A stretch of DNA of 64,000 nt from Triops longicaudatus (lineage: Eukaryota; Arthropoda; Branchiopoda; Notostraca; Triopsidae), in the NCBI GenBank assembly GCA_022885665.1, contig JAGQDJ010000271.1, forward strand, positions 50,058-114,057, written 5' to 3'. Below the pieces are notes generated by a model that did not search any database, was not told the origin of the DNA, and saw only the letters and a list, made by a program, of their open reading frames with translations. Both the position numbers and the translations under genes were made by a program. Shown one piece after another: positions 9,182 through 19,935 of the stretch. Every line of letters starts with the position of its first letter. Positions within the stretch are counted from its first letter, which is position 1.

Positions 9182-11422
9182 TTAAAAAAGATCCTTCTGT
9201 AGGCGTCTCCGAGTAACTGTTATGTTGTGTTTCAGGGATTTCAAGTCTGTGGCTACACTCATGAAAGGATGTGATAAGAGCTCCTCAGCTGACGCTCTTT
9301 TATCGGGCTCCACTTCCAGGCAGCGTTCCATGAAGTCCTGTACAAACGTGGGAAAAAAATGTTCAAGCTTCCTCAAAAGAAATGCGGAAAGATAGGAGAT
9401 ATCCGTTTACCCTAAAACTGGTAGATAGCTTGTCCCATTGAATATTTGGCCTGCCATTGGTGGCAATGAGATACAAGGCCCTTAAGGGTGTTTCTTTCAA
9501 GTACGGCGGTTCTCCGTCTACCATTTCGATGGCCATAATACCCAAGGACCAGATATCAATCTTTCTCCCGTACTCTTTACGATTTACAACCTCAAGTTCA
9601 AACAGACGTTAGTCATTAACTCAATTAATTTTACTAGGAAAATATGTTCACACTTCCGGTGCCATCCAATAAGGTGTACCAATCATGGTCTGTCGTTTCT
9701 CGTCGCCTTGGACGTTGGCGCAGAAGCCAAAATCGGTGATTTTCACCGATCCGTCCATTCCCAGTAAGACATTATCGGACTTGATGTCTCGGTGAATGAC
9801 ATTCTGTTAGTAACATTGTAACAAATTACATTCCAAATCTCCGTGTTTTATACTCTCGTAAGTTAAGCGCTTGAAAGGGCAAAAAATGAGCAAAAATCAA
9901 CGGATTTCTACTGGACTTGTAAGAATTGAAACACTTTCGTGTAAAATCTTACTTTTGAGTGCAAGTAATTAATGCCTTGCAGAACTTCGCGACAGATACC
10001 AGCGATTTGCCCTTCTTTTAGTACAGTTTCGATCACCACGTCCGTTAACTGACCTCCGTCCATTAGTTCCATAACCACCTATTCCCAAAATAACTTCATA
10101 AAATATGTTCAAATCTCAGTTTTCAGGGTTTTACATATAAATGGTCGTTAAAGTAGTTCGCATTCAAAAAATTGACCAAATTGGGGTGAACAATGTCTCG
10201 CAAGATGATGATTTCATTGAGAATCATTTCTCGCTTAGGTTGCTTTGATAAATCGATATCTTTTACGGCAACCTTCAAGCCGGATGTTTGGCTATCGCTT
10301 GCGATGAAGACGGTACCTGAAGCTCTACAAAATTTTACAGATATTAATAATCAACAGTTTTTCCAATATCCTTTTACTTAAAAAACAAATGCACAAACAA
10401 AATAAAAGAGACTGAGGAGCTTACCCAGCACCGAGTTCTTTTATCTTACGATAACGGAGAAACGGATCTTCACACTCACACCATTTTCTAAACGTGGCGT
10501 CTACTTCTTCATCTGACATGCCCGTTCTGTCCTTACGACGCACCAGCGGACTCTCGGAAGCCGGAGTTTGGTTTTCGAGCGATAAATCTAACATTCTGCT
10601 GGCGGCATCATCAAACTTTAAAAAAATTATGATTAACCTTCTATGCTGTGTTGAAACTTTATTAATTAAGCAAATTTGTGACTTTCACTAGTATATCGAA
10701 GCATTTTCTAAGGCTCTTACCTCATCGGAACCTGAGGAGCCACCACTTTGGGAGCTGGTAGAGGCATGGCTAATTAAAGATTGTTCTTCTTCACCTGGTT
10801 GAAGAAAATACAAGGAAATGAGTGACGTGCGAGCTCAAACTGATGATGCAAGCACCTTCAGAAGTGAGTTCGGTGCCGGGAAAGGCTAATATGCCAATTT
10901 TCATGCCAGCAGCAAGCAAAGGATTGGAAAAATCGAGGCCTGCCATGCAGATAAGGTTAAATAAGCTGTTTGTTAAGCGTGCAAAGTGCAAAAAAGTGAC
11001 GAAGGAGAGAAGGACAAGGTTTGGGACAACGATGTACGGTAGTACCTTTGGTTTCCTCTTTAAGGGCATCAATGGTAGTTATTGGCTTATACGGTTGATG
11101 GTTTTTGTGTTTGACAGAATGACTGTAGAGAAGTTTGATGGCGCCTACAGCAGCATCCGGATTTTTGTCTTGTTCTTCCTTCCTGTAAAGAAATGGTAAG
11201 AGGGTGATTAGTTTCGATTGGGGTCGTCTAAGAAAAAACTATTTACGTTAATTGTTTGTTCAGCATCGCGGTCCATGCTTCTGGAAGTCCGACTAATTCA
11301 CCTTTTTCATTGCGTGTTACATGGATAGTCTTTTTCACGTTGGTGGGGCCAGTGATATATGACGGACTTTCCCCGCCGTACTTCTTGTTTTTGCCGAAGA
11401 TTTTACCTAACGCTGACGTCAT
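9182..11422 (-). CDS. PAK: p21-activated serine/threonine kinase
   Basis: Effector kinase of Rac/Cdc42 GTPases acting on the cytoskeleton. Nine exons, in gene order: 11247-11422, 11046-11182, 10721-10794, 10425-10615, 10135-10324, 9953-10078, 9654-9803, 9411-9590, 9182-9337, giving 459 aa. A CRIB/p21-binding motif lies at residues about 23-50 (ITGPTNVKKTIHV...GLPEAW). A Ser-rich linker follows, then a kinase domain from about residue 188: glycine loop GAGASGTV, Lys214 in VAVK, HRDIKSDN (Asp304), DFG (Asp322), and the PAK signature TMIGTPYWMAPEVV. The protein is shorter than human PAK1 (545 aa). It starts only about 20 residues before the CRIB, so the N-terminal Nck-binding proline motif is absent, and the linker is compact. 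Start chosen at the first ATG before the CRIB. It is the terminal Ste20-like kinase of the window and has no functional link to its neighbours. Confidence 0.93.
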
Positions 11423-13162
11423 TTTAGGGAGTAATGGGGGGATTATAGAACTTAGACGCACTTTACATAACACAGAAAAAACAAACAAAATTGTCACCGA
11501 AAGAAAGCCAAAAAATTTCCCCAACAGACTCACTCAAAGGACCCCACTTGACGCACGTTAGGTTGGGTCAAAGGAGTAAATAGGAACGCCTCTGTGAAAG
11601 AGAATTAAAAGTTATTATTGTGCTACATAGGTGGCGATATATTCACATAATACTCCAAAACGTGAATACCACGCAAAACTGTAACGGTTTTCTCTCTGCT
11701 TCAACGCTTGAAAACTTCATGTAAAAAAAAATAGTTTCTCCAAAAGATAAGGAAAACGCTAATTTGCAAATATCTCGGAAACCTTTCATCACACGAAAGC
11801 GAAATAAGTAGCGTTCACTCCTACATAACTAACTGTGCAAAAGTTCTGAATTTTGGAGCTTTTAAATAAACGCTGCAGAAATTAGTGAAGTTTTCTATCG
11901 CCCCTTAAATGTTTCGTTGTAAGGGCCTTCGTAAAAAATCACCAAAAATAGACTATTGTATGAAAAATACAAAATTATTGAGGTTTATTCTTTTGCAGAT
12001 TTCATATGTACACGCAAAGTTTCATGACGATCAATCAAGTGTTTGCAAAAATGAAAAAAAAAAAGAAAAAACTTCGTCATAAGCCTGTGCTATAAGGCCG
12101 GGCAAGCATCCTGTGAAAATATATAGTATCCCGCGCGGGCTCCTAAAGCTTTGCTCTGTACCTCCGGTAGGAGAAAACTTACAGGGTCGATTTTTTAAAC
12201 TGCTGTCGTTACTGGAAGCCACTAAAGAATATTACAAATCACAGAAGTTAAATGCTGCTTGCTCGATAAGACTCGCTACATCGGTTTTCACTTCAGCGAA
12301 TCTGCATTAATGCTTCCGAATTTCGTTTCTTAGAATCAAAAATCCTTGTGTTATAAGTAAATAAATGTATGTAGCTTTCAGCTTCAGCGTCGTGTTTCTT
12401 CCAGCTTTTAGCAAAACTTTACCAAATTTCCGACGGCGTGAAAGTGAAACCGCGCAAAACGAAACCGCGTAAACCAAAGACCGCGTAAATGTGCGGATCG
12501 TGTACTTTTTTTCCTGGAACAGTTCCTAGTGTTTTTCCGTTCCAAGTTGGACTCAACAACTTTCGTATAAATTTTAAAGACATTGTTTACGGATAATCGC
12601 ATATACGGGGAAAAACTATTCAGGTGAAAATACTGAAAATAATGGGAATTGCGAAAGCTTACCTGGGAGGTGAAACGATTTGGAGTTTATGAATATCGTA
12701 AATTTTGAAAAAGGGAAATCTAGTAAAAGCACAGAGCATACAGTAGTCAACAATCGAAATACAATAGAACATCAACACAGAACGTCAACAAAGAAATACA
12801 GTAGAATTTCGCTATGACAAACTTCCGTGGACTAATCCGGTTATTTGTTTGATAAGTATAAATGCCTACATCTGTATATGCCTACTATAAATACATACAT
12901 CGGTATTTGTACCAATATTGTCATTTCGGACATACTCTTCGATACCTCGACTCGCCGACAACAGCAGACATTCATTGTAGATAGATTCGTTTTGACAAAT
13001 AATTTATCTGATTTCCTAACGCCAGCGTTTAACGGAGCTATAACTTTATCAACTCAAATTGTGGAACGACCGATTATATTCACCATCACGGCAATGAATT
13101 TTTTCTTTATTAAGGCTCTTCTAAGAAGAGCTGTCCGTGTGTAATAAAGAACGCCAGTCTAA
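11423..13162. other. Stretch without a recognised gene
   Basis: Upstream region of the PAK gene. Short open frames at 12031-12310 and 12408-12602 have no coding signature. At about 12799 the sequence ACAGTAGAATTTCGCTATG resembles a Tigger-type terminal repeat, but I could not find its partner end. Otherwise nothing is supportable. Confidence 0.45.
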
Positions 13163-13301
13163 TGCCGAGTTTCCACTGGCGAGTTGTGCAAGTCATAGAC
13201 TACAAGTAAGAGTTGACTCGCACACACGTGTAATTCCAATGGGGTTGATTCTGATGCGCGTGTAAGTGGACTCAGCACATCTTGTCAGTGGAGACTCGGC
13301 A
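13163..13301. mobile_element. 139-bp MITE with TAA target duplication
   Basis: The left end TGCCGAGTTTCCACTGGCGA and the right end, in reverse complement TGCCGAGTCTCCACTGACAA, form imperfect terminal inverted repeats. A TAA trinucleotide flanks both sides (13160-13162 and 13302-13304). A 3-bp TAA/TTA duplication is typical of the PIF/Harbinger superfamily, so I infer a Harbinger-like non-autonomous element. It is too short to code for a protein. Confidence 0.65.
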
Positions 13302-14640
13302 TAAAGCACGCCCGAAAAAAGCCACTCGTAGGCTTGAAATCAAACAACGTAGTTTCACTACGAACAGCGCATAGATTTTTCTCAAACTGAGCGTTAATAT
13401 TCAGGCGCTTAATATGTGCATGATGTGGCTACAAACAAAAAGGCTGGAAATTCGTTTGCCTTATTAAATTTTCAATCACTGTGCTAACGCATGGAACTTG
13501 GGTATTCAGTTTTTCATGTTATCCGATTGTAGTCAGTGATGGGAGGGTGTGCTCCATGACACGATCCAGATCGCGAAAACGGATCTTTCGATCCGTTTTC
13601 GACATTTCGCACGGATCAGAACTCGGTGGTTTTTCGTTCCTGCGGTCGTGATCCGCAAAACGTAGTCAAATATATTTTGTTGTAGAGTTCCCGACCTAAG
13701 GAACCTGAGGTAAAGAGGATAAAAATTTTAGTTTACGATTCAACAATAAGTAAAACTAATGTACTTGAACATTCTTTACCGCAACTGCACTTTCATAATT
13801 CCTATCCCTTTTCATTGGTATCTACTTGCGAATATCTCCTGCAAAAATACAGATATTAGAGAGGTTTGGCTAATTCGTCTGTTCTAGGTCTATTTCTTTT
13901 TGTGGCGTCACACTTACAAGTCTAAAATATGTAGGCCTATTCCTACGCATGCTGTTTTAACAGAGAAGCTGAGTGTACATTTTCTATTACAGAGTTTGGT
14001 ATGGAGAGTAGAAAGAATAGTACTCATTTTATTTAACATGGTTAATAAGGCGTATGTAAATAATACAAATACCTTCCGTGACTCGAAACCTCAGAGACCC
14101 GGTACGGATCGCGATTCGTTGTAGTCCATGTCACCTTGAGCGCGGTGAACCCTATAAAGCGTCGTAGTGGTGTAAATGTTAATGGAGTCAACAGTTGATT
14201 GGTTGAAGTTATTTATTATTATTGTACTATTTATTTTTTAACATTGCTCTACTTCGTATGAAGTGAAGGCGATAGTGATAGATATTTAAAATGGACAGGT
14301 TTGAATTGTTGTTAGTTGCATTAATTAGAAATCTTGTGTCGCTTTAATAACTACAAGCTACGAATGTTTTTCGCGTATGGTGTCGTGTTCTGTCTGATTA
14401 ATTGCCGGAATCAACGATGATCTCGTGTCTAAAATTTGTCTCGAAGTATTTCGAATTTCCCTTATTTCATCATTAACTATGCCGCTAGATGGTATCACAC
14501 ACTAGTTGTTGAACTTGAGGAATTTGGGTCTAGTACACACGTGTTTGGGGTTGAAAACTTTATGTTTATCTGCAGAGGAGATCAGGATAGAAAATCAGCG
14601 TAATTATTGTGAATTGCGGAACTTTTGAAACGTCATAAGG
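13302..14640. other. Intergenic stretch upstream of IMP4
   Basis: It contains a CAGTGATGGGAGGG motif at about 13535, similar to ends of some hAT transposons. Next to it is a perfect hairpin at 13574-13601 (CGAAAACGGATC, loop TTTC, GATCCGTTTTCG). The rest, up to the IMP4 start codon, shows no coding exon and presumably holds the IMP4 promoter and 5' UTR. Confidence 0.45.
13574..13601. repeat. Perfect 12-bp stem hairpin
   Basis: CGAAAACGGATC is followed by the loop TTTC and then its exact reverse complement. It lies about 40 bp inside a CAGTGATGGGAGGG motif (13535), which resembles the terminal repeat of hAT-type transposons. I think it is the subterminal part of a decayed element. No matching right end was found. 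Confidence 0.5.
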
Positions 14641-15994
14641 ATGGTAAACTCTTTCCTCACCGTATGACTTGTGACTAATTCTTAAAAATTTTTCAGTTGC
14701 GCAGACAAGCCAGGCTTAGGAGAGAGTACTTGTATCGGAAATCCATTGAAGAGCGAAACCGAGCTATCCAAGAAAAGAAGGCTCGGCTTAAACAAGCTCT
14801 GGAAGGTTATTCATAACTTAAATCATACTATTCAAACATTAACAGTTCTTTATTTCTCGCAGAGGGGCGACCGATCGATACCGATTTAAGACGCAAAGCT
14901 ATAGCATTACAGAAAGCCCTCGATTTTGAAGATCAAGGTCCCGAGGCCGCGGCTTCAGCTGGTACAGACGTTGGAGGAGCTGGTACGTCCCATATTGATG
15001 ATGAATATCGCTGGGCTGGTGTAGAAGACCCAAAGATTATGATAACTACGTCTCACGATCCCTCTTCTCGCCTTAAGATGTTTGTGAAGGTATAAAAAAG
15101 TAAAAAAATGTATATCAAGTATAAAAAAAATCAGCATTCTATCATTTCTATAAATAGGAAATGCGTTTGATTTTCCCCAATGCACAACGGTTAAACCGAG
15201 GCAACTATGAGATGAAACAGCTTTTAGATGCTTGTAGAGCGAATGGAGTAACGGATTTTATTGTAGTACACGAACACAGGTAAAATTAAGGTGTGCCTCC
15301 AACGCAACTTTGTAATCGTCTTTTTCTTATTAGAGGCGAGCCAGATGGTTTAGTTATCAGTCACTTGCCGTATGGCCCAACTGCATATTTTACTTTATCG
15401 GACGTCGTAATGCGCCACGACATTCCTGACATTGGTCCCATGTCGGAACAATACCCCCATTTAGTATTCCATAATCTCAAATCCCCATTAGGACAACGGG
15501 TACATAACAAGCCGTGATGCTGTGTACAAAAATTATGCAGTTTTTTTTTTGTCAACCTAGACTATGAAGATCTTGAAATACTTGTTTCCGGTACCGAAAG
15601 AAGAAAGCCGCCGTGTGATTACCTTTGCTAATCATGACGATTATATCTCTTTTCGACACCATACATACAAAAAAGCTGATGGGGGTAAAGCCGTCGAACT
15701 GAAGGAGATTGGGCCCCGGTTTCAAATGAAACGTAAGAACTACTGTCGATTTATTAATTAGCGGATACTCCCGTCCTGTTAAGTTTGCTCGATTGGAAAA
15801 TTACCATAATTGGATTTTCATTTATGGTATATTTCTCTTAATACTAAGTATGTTGCCGTTTTTCAGTCTACGAAATCAAGTTGGGAACACTGGACCAGGC
15901 AGCCGCTGCGGATACGGAATGGGCTTTTAAACCATACATGAATACGACAAGGAAGCGTCGTTTCTTATCAGATGATGATGGATGGACTGTTTAG
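14641..15994 (+). CDS. IMP4: U3 snoRNP protein IMP4 (Brix domain)
   Basis: Component of the Mpp10-Imp3-Imp4 complex of the small-subunit processome, needed for early pre-18S rRNA cleavages in the nucleolus. Seven coding exons: 14641-14643, 14697-14805, 14863-15089, 15158-15279, 15334-15499, 15561-15732, 15867-15994. Together they give 308 aa, against 291 in human. The N-terminus (LRRQARLRREYLYRKSIEER) and the Brix domain match IMP4 closely: DDEYRWAGVEDPKIMITTS, VHEHRGEPDGLVISHLPYGP, AYFTLSDVVMRHDIPD and VITFANHDDYISFRHH. The first coding exon is just the ATG, immediately followed by GTAAAC. I chose it because the next exon begins exactly at the second IMP4 residue. The gene converges on ILVBL, with 99 bp between the two stop codons. 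Confidence 0.95.
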
Positions 15995-16093
15995 AGCTGC
16001 AAATATATTTGCGATGGATAATTGAATATAACGTCTTTATTACTTCAATGTTTTCCCCTAAATGAATAGCAGACACAAAACTAAAATGGGTTT

Positions 16094-19051
16094 TTAAACG
16101 GAAATGCTTCCTTCGCGGAAACTACTTTTGCCAATCATGACGTTCAAACAAACACTTTTTCCATTTGCACAATCTTCACGAGCTTTCTGGAATATCTCGC
16201 AGATTTTTTCTTGGTCTTCGCGCCCGATCGTGTAGCCTGTTGCACCGTAGCCTTCTGCTACTTTTTCGTAGGCCGTATGCTACAAAAGAAATATTCAGAA
16301 AGTTTTAAAACTTGCATACCTGAACATGGTAGTTAGTGTTCATACTTCTCATGCATTAAGCAAACTAGCAAGGAAATACCAATAATTAATTTTCACTTAA
16401 TCAAACGAAATGTAATTATGCCTTAATATTACACTGCATTACAAATGTAGCCTTAGCTTAGGATAGATAAACTTAAAGAATAGTTAATAATTTACTGAAA
16501 AAAAAAATACCAAAAAAGGCACCGGTGGGATTCGAACCCGCGATCTCCTGCTTACTAGGCAGGCGCTTTAACCAACTAAGCCACGGCGCCTCTATTTGTG
16601 CTCCATGAAACTACAACCTTTGAACACCTGGGTTTACTAGTGATCGGCAGATCAGATCCGAAATTGCTGATCACTCTCAGGTGTTCTCCGATTATAAACT
16701 TTATAATCTGGAATACGTACATGATTAGAACCGGAGCAGAGGAGAGTGTTGCATTTTCAGTCACTGGTACTAACACTATGTAAATGAGCTTTCATACTAA
16801 GATTTCAAACTGGACAAGTTATAATAGTAAGAAATAAAGACATAAATAGACACTTCTTTCGTAGCTTCATTAACCTAGAAATACTGAAGGCTTTTAAAAA
16901 CTTACGACTAATGTGCATGCGACGTCCGTTCCTAAGAGGGGAATTTGTTCGCGAGCAATTTGCGACCAGGCAGCGTCATTGCCCACAACCGCTAACACGG
17001 GCGCTTTATGGCGAACCATAGTGTCAAACTCCGCCAAACTGTACGCGCTAGAGCCGTCGCCCCAGATTATCCACACTTCCGCATCGGGACGGGCTAACTT
17101 TGCGCCTAAAGCAAAACCGCCTCCGACACCCAAAGTTCCAAATGCTCCTGGATCCAGCCAAGTCAAAGGTCCTCGGGGTCGGAGAATGTAAGCAGCTGAG
17201 CCAACAAAATCTCCTCCATCTGCCACCAGAATAGCATTTTCCGGAAGAGCCTCTTCCAGTTTGCCCAACACCAATAAAGGATTAAGGTGAGTATCCGTCG
17301 GCTGAGCTGCCATCTGTGCCACATACAGTAAAATTTCATTTTGAACAAAACCCCTGAGCTCCCGAAGCAAGTTACATTTGCGTTGACTTTTTCTTTCTCG
17401 TCATCACGTTTGCGCAACGTGTCAATCCAAACAGGATCGCAGGAATGACCGGCTAACGCAGCCGATAATTCAACGAGGAAGCTTCCCGCATCCGCTTCAA
17501 TAGCGACTGTAGGCTTCCAGAACATGTCCGAGTTCTATATAATGCACACTTTTGCATTTAATCGTGAAGCAATTGAATAATAACCACTGACCTTCAATAG
17601 CTGTTCACGGTTCCGGTTAACAGCAATAATGGCTGCCTTACGGGGCAAAACCCTGCCATAAGACAAACGGAAATCACAAACGCTTCCAGCAAGAATGACT
17701 AAATCAGCTTCCTTCAATGCTTCACGCCTCTGTTGTCTCATCTGCAAACGACTCGCTTTGCCCAACAAACCACGAGCCATGCCACCAAGGTAGCAAGGAA
17801 TTCCCAACCTTTCCACTGTTCGTCGCAGTTTGTCAGCAGGAATGGGTGGCAGGGTGGCTTGGCTACCGATTAACAATAAAGGACGTTTGGCTCGGCTTAC
17901 AAGTTCTGCACATTTCTGGACTGTTTAAAGGGTGTAAGAAAAGTTCAACGTTATTCAACTTAAACGTTGCTGAAATCCAAAGGTGAGAAAAAGGGTACAT
18001 ACTTTCACTGGCTTTAGGTAACGGAACATTGACGGGTAGAGGCGTGGCAACAAACGGCTCCCATGCCCCAGCAAAGATATTATCGACATAATTGTTTAAG
18101 TACCAATTCACGATCTTAGGAATCAAACCCTTGCTGCCAGATTTGGCGCCAACTTCTTTCTTCACCATACTGTATGGGTAAAGAACGTCGATAGGGAACT
18201 CGACGAATACAGGACCTTAACAAACCCAATTTAAAAACAAGTAATAGTTTTAAAAGCTGAAGTACCTGGAACACCAGATTGGGCGATCTGCAATGCGCGT
18301 CGAAGAACTGGAGCGATATCTCGAATCGAAGTCACAGTTGCGCAGTATTTGCACAATGGTTTGAATAAGGCCATTTGATCAATATCCTGTAGAGCACCAC
18401 GGCCTTTTAAAATCGTTGCTGCCGCGCCACCTTTTCAGTTCAGCGTTAAACGTAATTTTTAAAATTGATCTAATTTGACTCCATGTCCAATTTACCGATA
18501 AGTAAAACAGGGGACTCGGCCATTTGGGCATTCTTGATCGCAGTAATTGTGTTGGTCAGGCCTGGGCCTGCTGTCACGGCAGCCACGCCTACGGAACCGC
18601 TCAAGCGAGCAACGGCGTCAGCAGCAAAAACAGCCGAAACCTGCAATTAATATGAAACTTATTGGAAAGGAGTCCTCAATAGTATGGTCTAGCATATGTC
18701 ACCTCATGTCGAGTGTCGATGACTTTTATGCCGATTTTTTCGGACGCTGCCAGGATGGGAGAAATGTGCCCGCCCACCAAAGTAAACAGGAATTCGACTC
18801 CATGAGCTTTCAGTACTTCGGCGACAATTTCGCCGCCATTACGTTTGGATTTCTCGTCAACCTACATAATTAATTTTCAAGTAGCTCTAAGGAGAACTTT
18901 TTAAAGGAAGAACACATACTTTATGCGTCGCGATGTAAATTATGTTGAATCGGTTCAGAAGAACACTGATCGAAACTCCGATGGCGGCCGAAGTAAGAAA
19001 CAAGGGCAATCCTCCTGCTTCGCTTGCAATTCTCAATATATCCGAGAACAT
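16094..19051 (-). CDS. ILVBL: 2-hydroxyacyl-CoA lyase 2 (ILVBL), ThDP enzyme
   Basis: Thiamine-diphosphate lyase of the ER membrane that cleaves 2-hydroxy fatty acyl-CoAs to formyl-CoA and a shorter aldehyde. Nine exons: 18920-19051, 18703-18861, 18496-18640, 18266-18430, 18003-18215, 17592-17920, 17376-17534, 16906-17313, 16094-16279. The total is 631 aa, essentially the human length (632). There is an N-terminal hydrophobic anchor (about residues 15-35), then LVGGHISPILAASEKIG, the catalytic-Glu motif DTRHE (Glu97), VTAGPGLTN, the GGMARGLLG segment, and the ThDP/Mg motif GDG (519-521) with Asn546. The C-terminus FREGSISV matches ILVBL (FRDGSIAV) and is not a PTS1. This separates it from peroxisomal HACL1. 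The last intron (626 bp) carries a tRNA-Thr gene on the same strand. The gene is divergent from the synaptophysin-family gene. Confidence 0.95.
16518..16590 (-). tRNA. tRNA-Thr (anticodon AGT)
   Basis: The 73-nt minus-strand sequence folds as a canonical cloverleaf: acceptor GGCGCCG with CGGTGCC, D arm GCTTAGTTGGTTAAAGC, anticodon stem CCTGC/GCAGG around loop CTAGTAA, and T loop TTCGAAT. The anticodon AGT reads threonine codons. The A box (TGGCTTAGTTGG) and B box (GGTTCGAATCC) are intact. A TTTTTT run directly follows the 3' end and can serve as the RNA polymerase III terminator. One C-A mismatch is present in the T stem. The gene has no intron and lies inside the last intron of ILVBL, in the same orientation. 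Confidence 0.95.
16622..16686. repeat. Imperfect nested hairpin beside the tRNA gene
   Basis: The outer arms GAACACCTG (16622-16630) and CAGGTGTTC (16678-16686) are perfect complements. Inner arms AGTGATCGGCA and TGCTGATCACT also pair with one bulge. It lies 32 bp 5' of the tRNA-Thr gene within the ILVBL intron. It may be the remains of a small inverted-repeat element; no function is claimed. Confidence 0.45.
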
Positions 19052-19374
19052 TTTCCCAGTGAGACTTGATGATGATGACTAAAGAAACGGGTCGAAAAAA
19101 AGCGTGTTTACTATCGTGAATGCAAATCACGTGCCAGCGTAATCTTTCGGAGTGCTAAAGTCTGCCTTTCCACTAGAAAGGCGTTTCTTTGTACGCAAAG
19201 AACTTGAGCACCGAACACACTCAAGTAACGGGACAGCTGTATCAAGGCTTACGATGCTTTGCGAGAAACAGCCCGTCTAGCCGAACGACAGTCAACAAGC
19301 GAGTTACGAGCAGGCAGACCTGGATATACTAGGTACATCAGTTCCACTATCCGGCAAACGTCTTCTCCAACATA
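19052..19374. other. Upstream region of ILVBL
   Basis: About 320 bp between the ILVBL start codon and a MITE. It presumably holds the ILVBL 5' UTR and promoter. No coding exon is visible and no TATA box is convincing. Confidence 0.4.
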
Positions 19375-19786
19375 ATGGACTCCACTTATCTGAATATCCG
19401 TTAAACAAAGTATTCGCCTTATAATCAAATTGGGTTTACGGGCTCGTTTTCTATCATGTAATGTGAAACGATTTCGGTTTAAGCTCTACCTATACTTCTT
19501 TGCATACTTTTCTGGTTATGTTCACATAGTTGATCGAATTTCACTATCCTCCACCCAACACGTCAGATTTTTATCATTCCAAAGCCCAACAACGCGAGTA
19601 CTCCGTCACCTGATTCTCGACAAAATACGTGCATTTAAGGCTCTAATGCTCTGACAGTGTAATGAGATGTAAAGCCTACTAGTGCATGATTGACCGGAGA
19701 TTTGAGTACGTAAGTTATACTTAAACGTGACAGGAAATTTAAGTCAGGTTATCCAAAGAAGTCTTGTTCGGATAAGTGGACTCCAT
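19375..19786. mobile_element. 412-bp inverted-repeat element in a divergent promoter region
   Basis: The left end ATGGACTCCACTTATCTGAA and the right end, in reverse complement ATGGAGTCCACTTATCCGAA, are 18 of 20 identical. TA flanks each side (19373-19374 and 19787-19788). It resembles the CTTAT(C/T)TGAA ends of the other Tigger-like elements here and has no coding capacity. It occupies almost half of the 884-bp space between the divergently oriented ILVBL and synaptophysin-family genes. Confidence 0.65.
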
Positions 19787-19935
19787 TACCGTTGCTATGG
19801 TAACAGGGACCCAAGCGTCACTGTTTGACATAACCGCGGTGTTGGCTGTCAGAAGAGAAGAATTTCAGAAAGTACTTTTTGAATACGGAGTTCTTGTCTG
19901 TTACTGATTAATTATTAGCCAGTTGAAGCTGTCAA

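Noticed and set aside
16094..19051. First reading of this gene as peroxisomal HACL1
   Set aside because: The N-terminal membrane segment, the motifs around FAGAWEP and GGMARGLLG, the 631-residue length and the C-terminus GSISV match ILVBL (HACL2), not HACL1, which ends in a PTS1.
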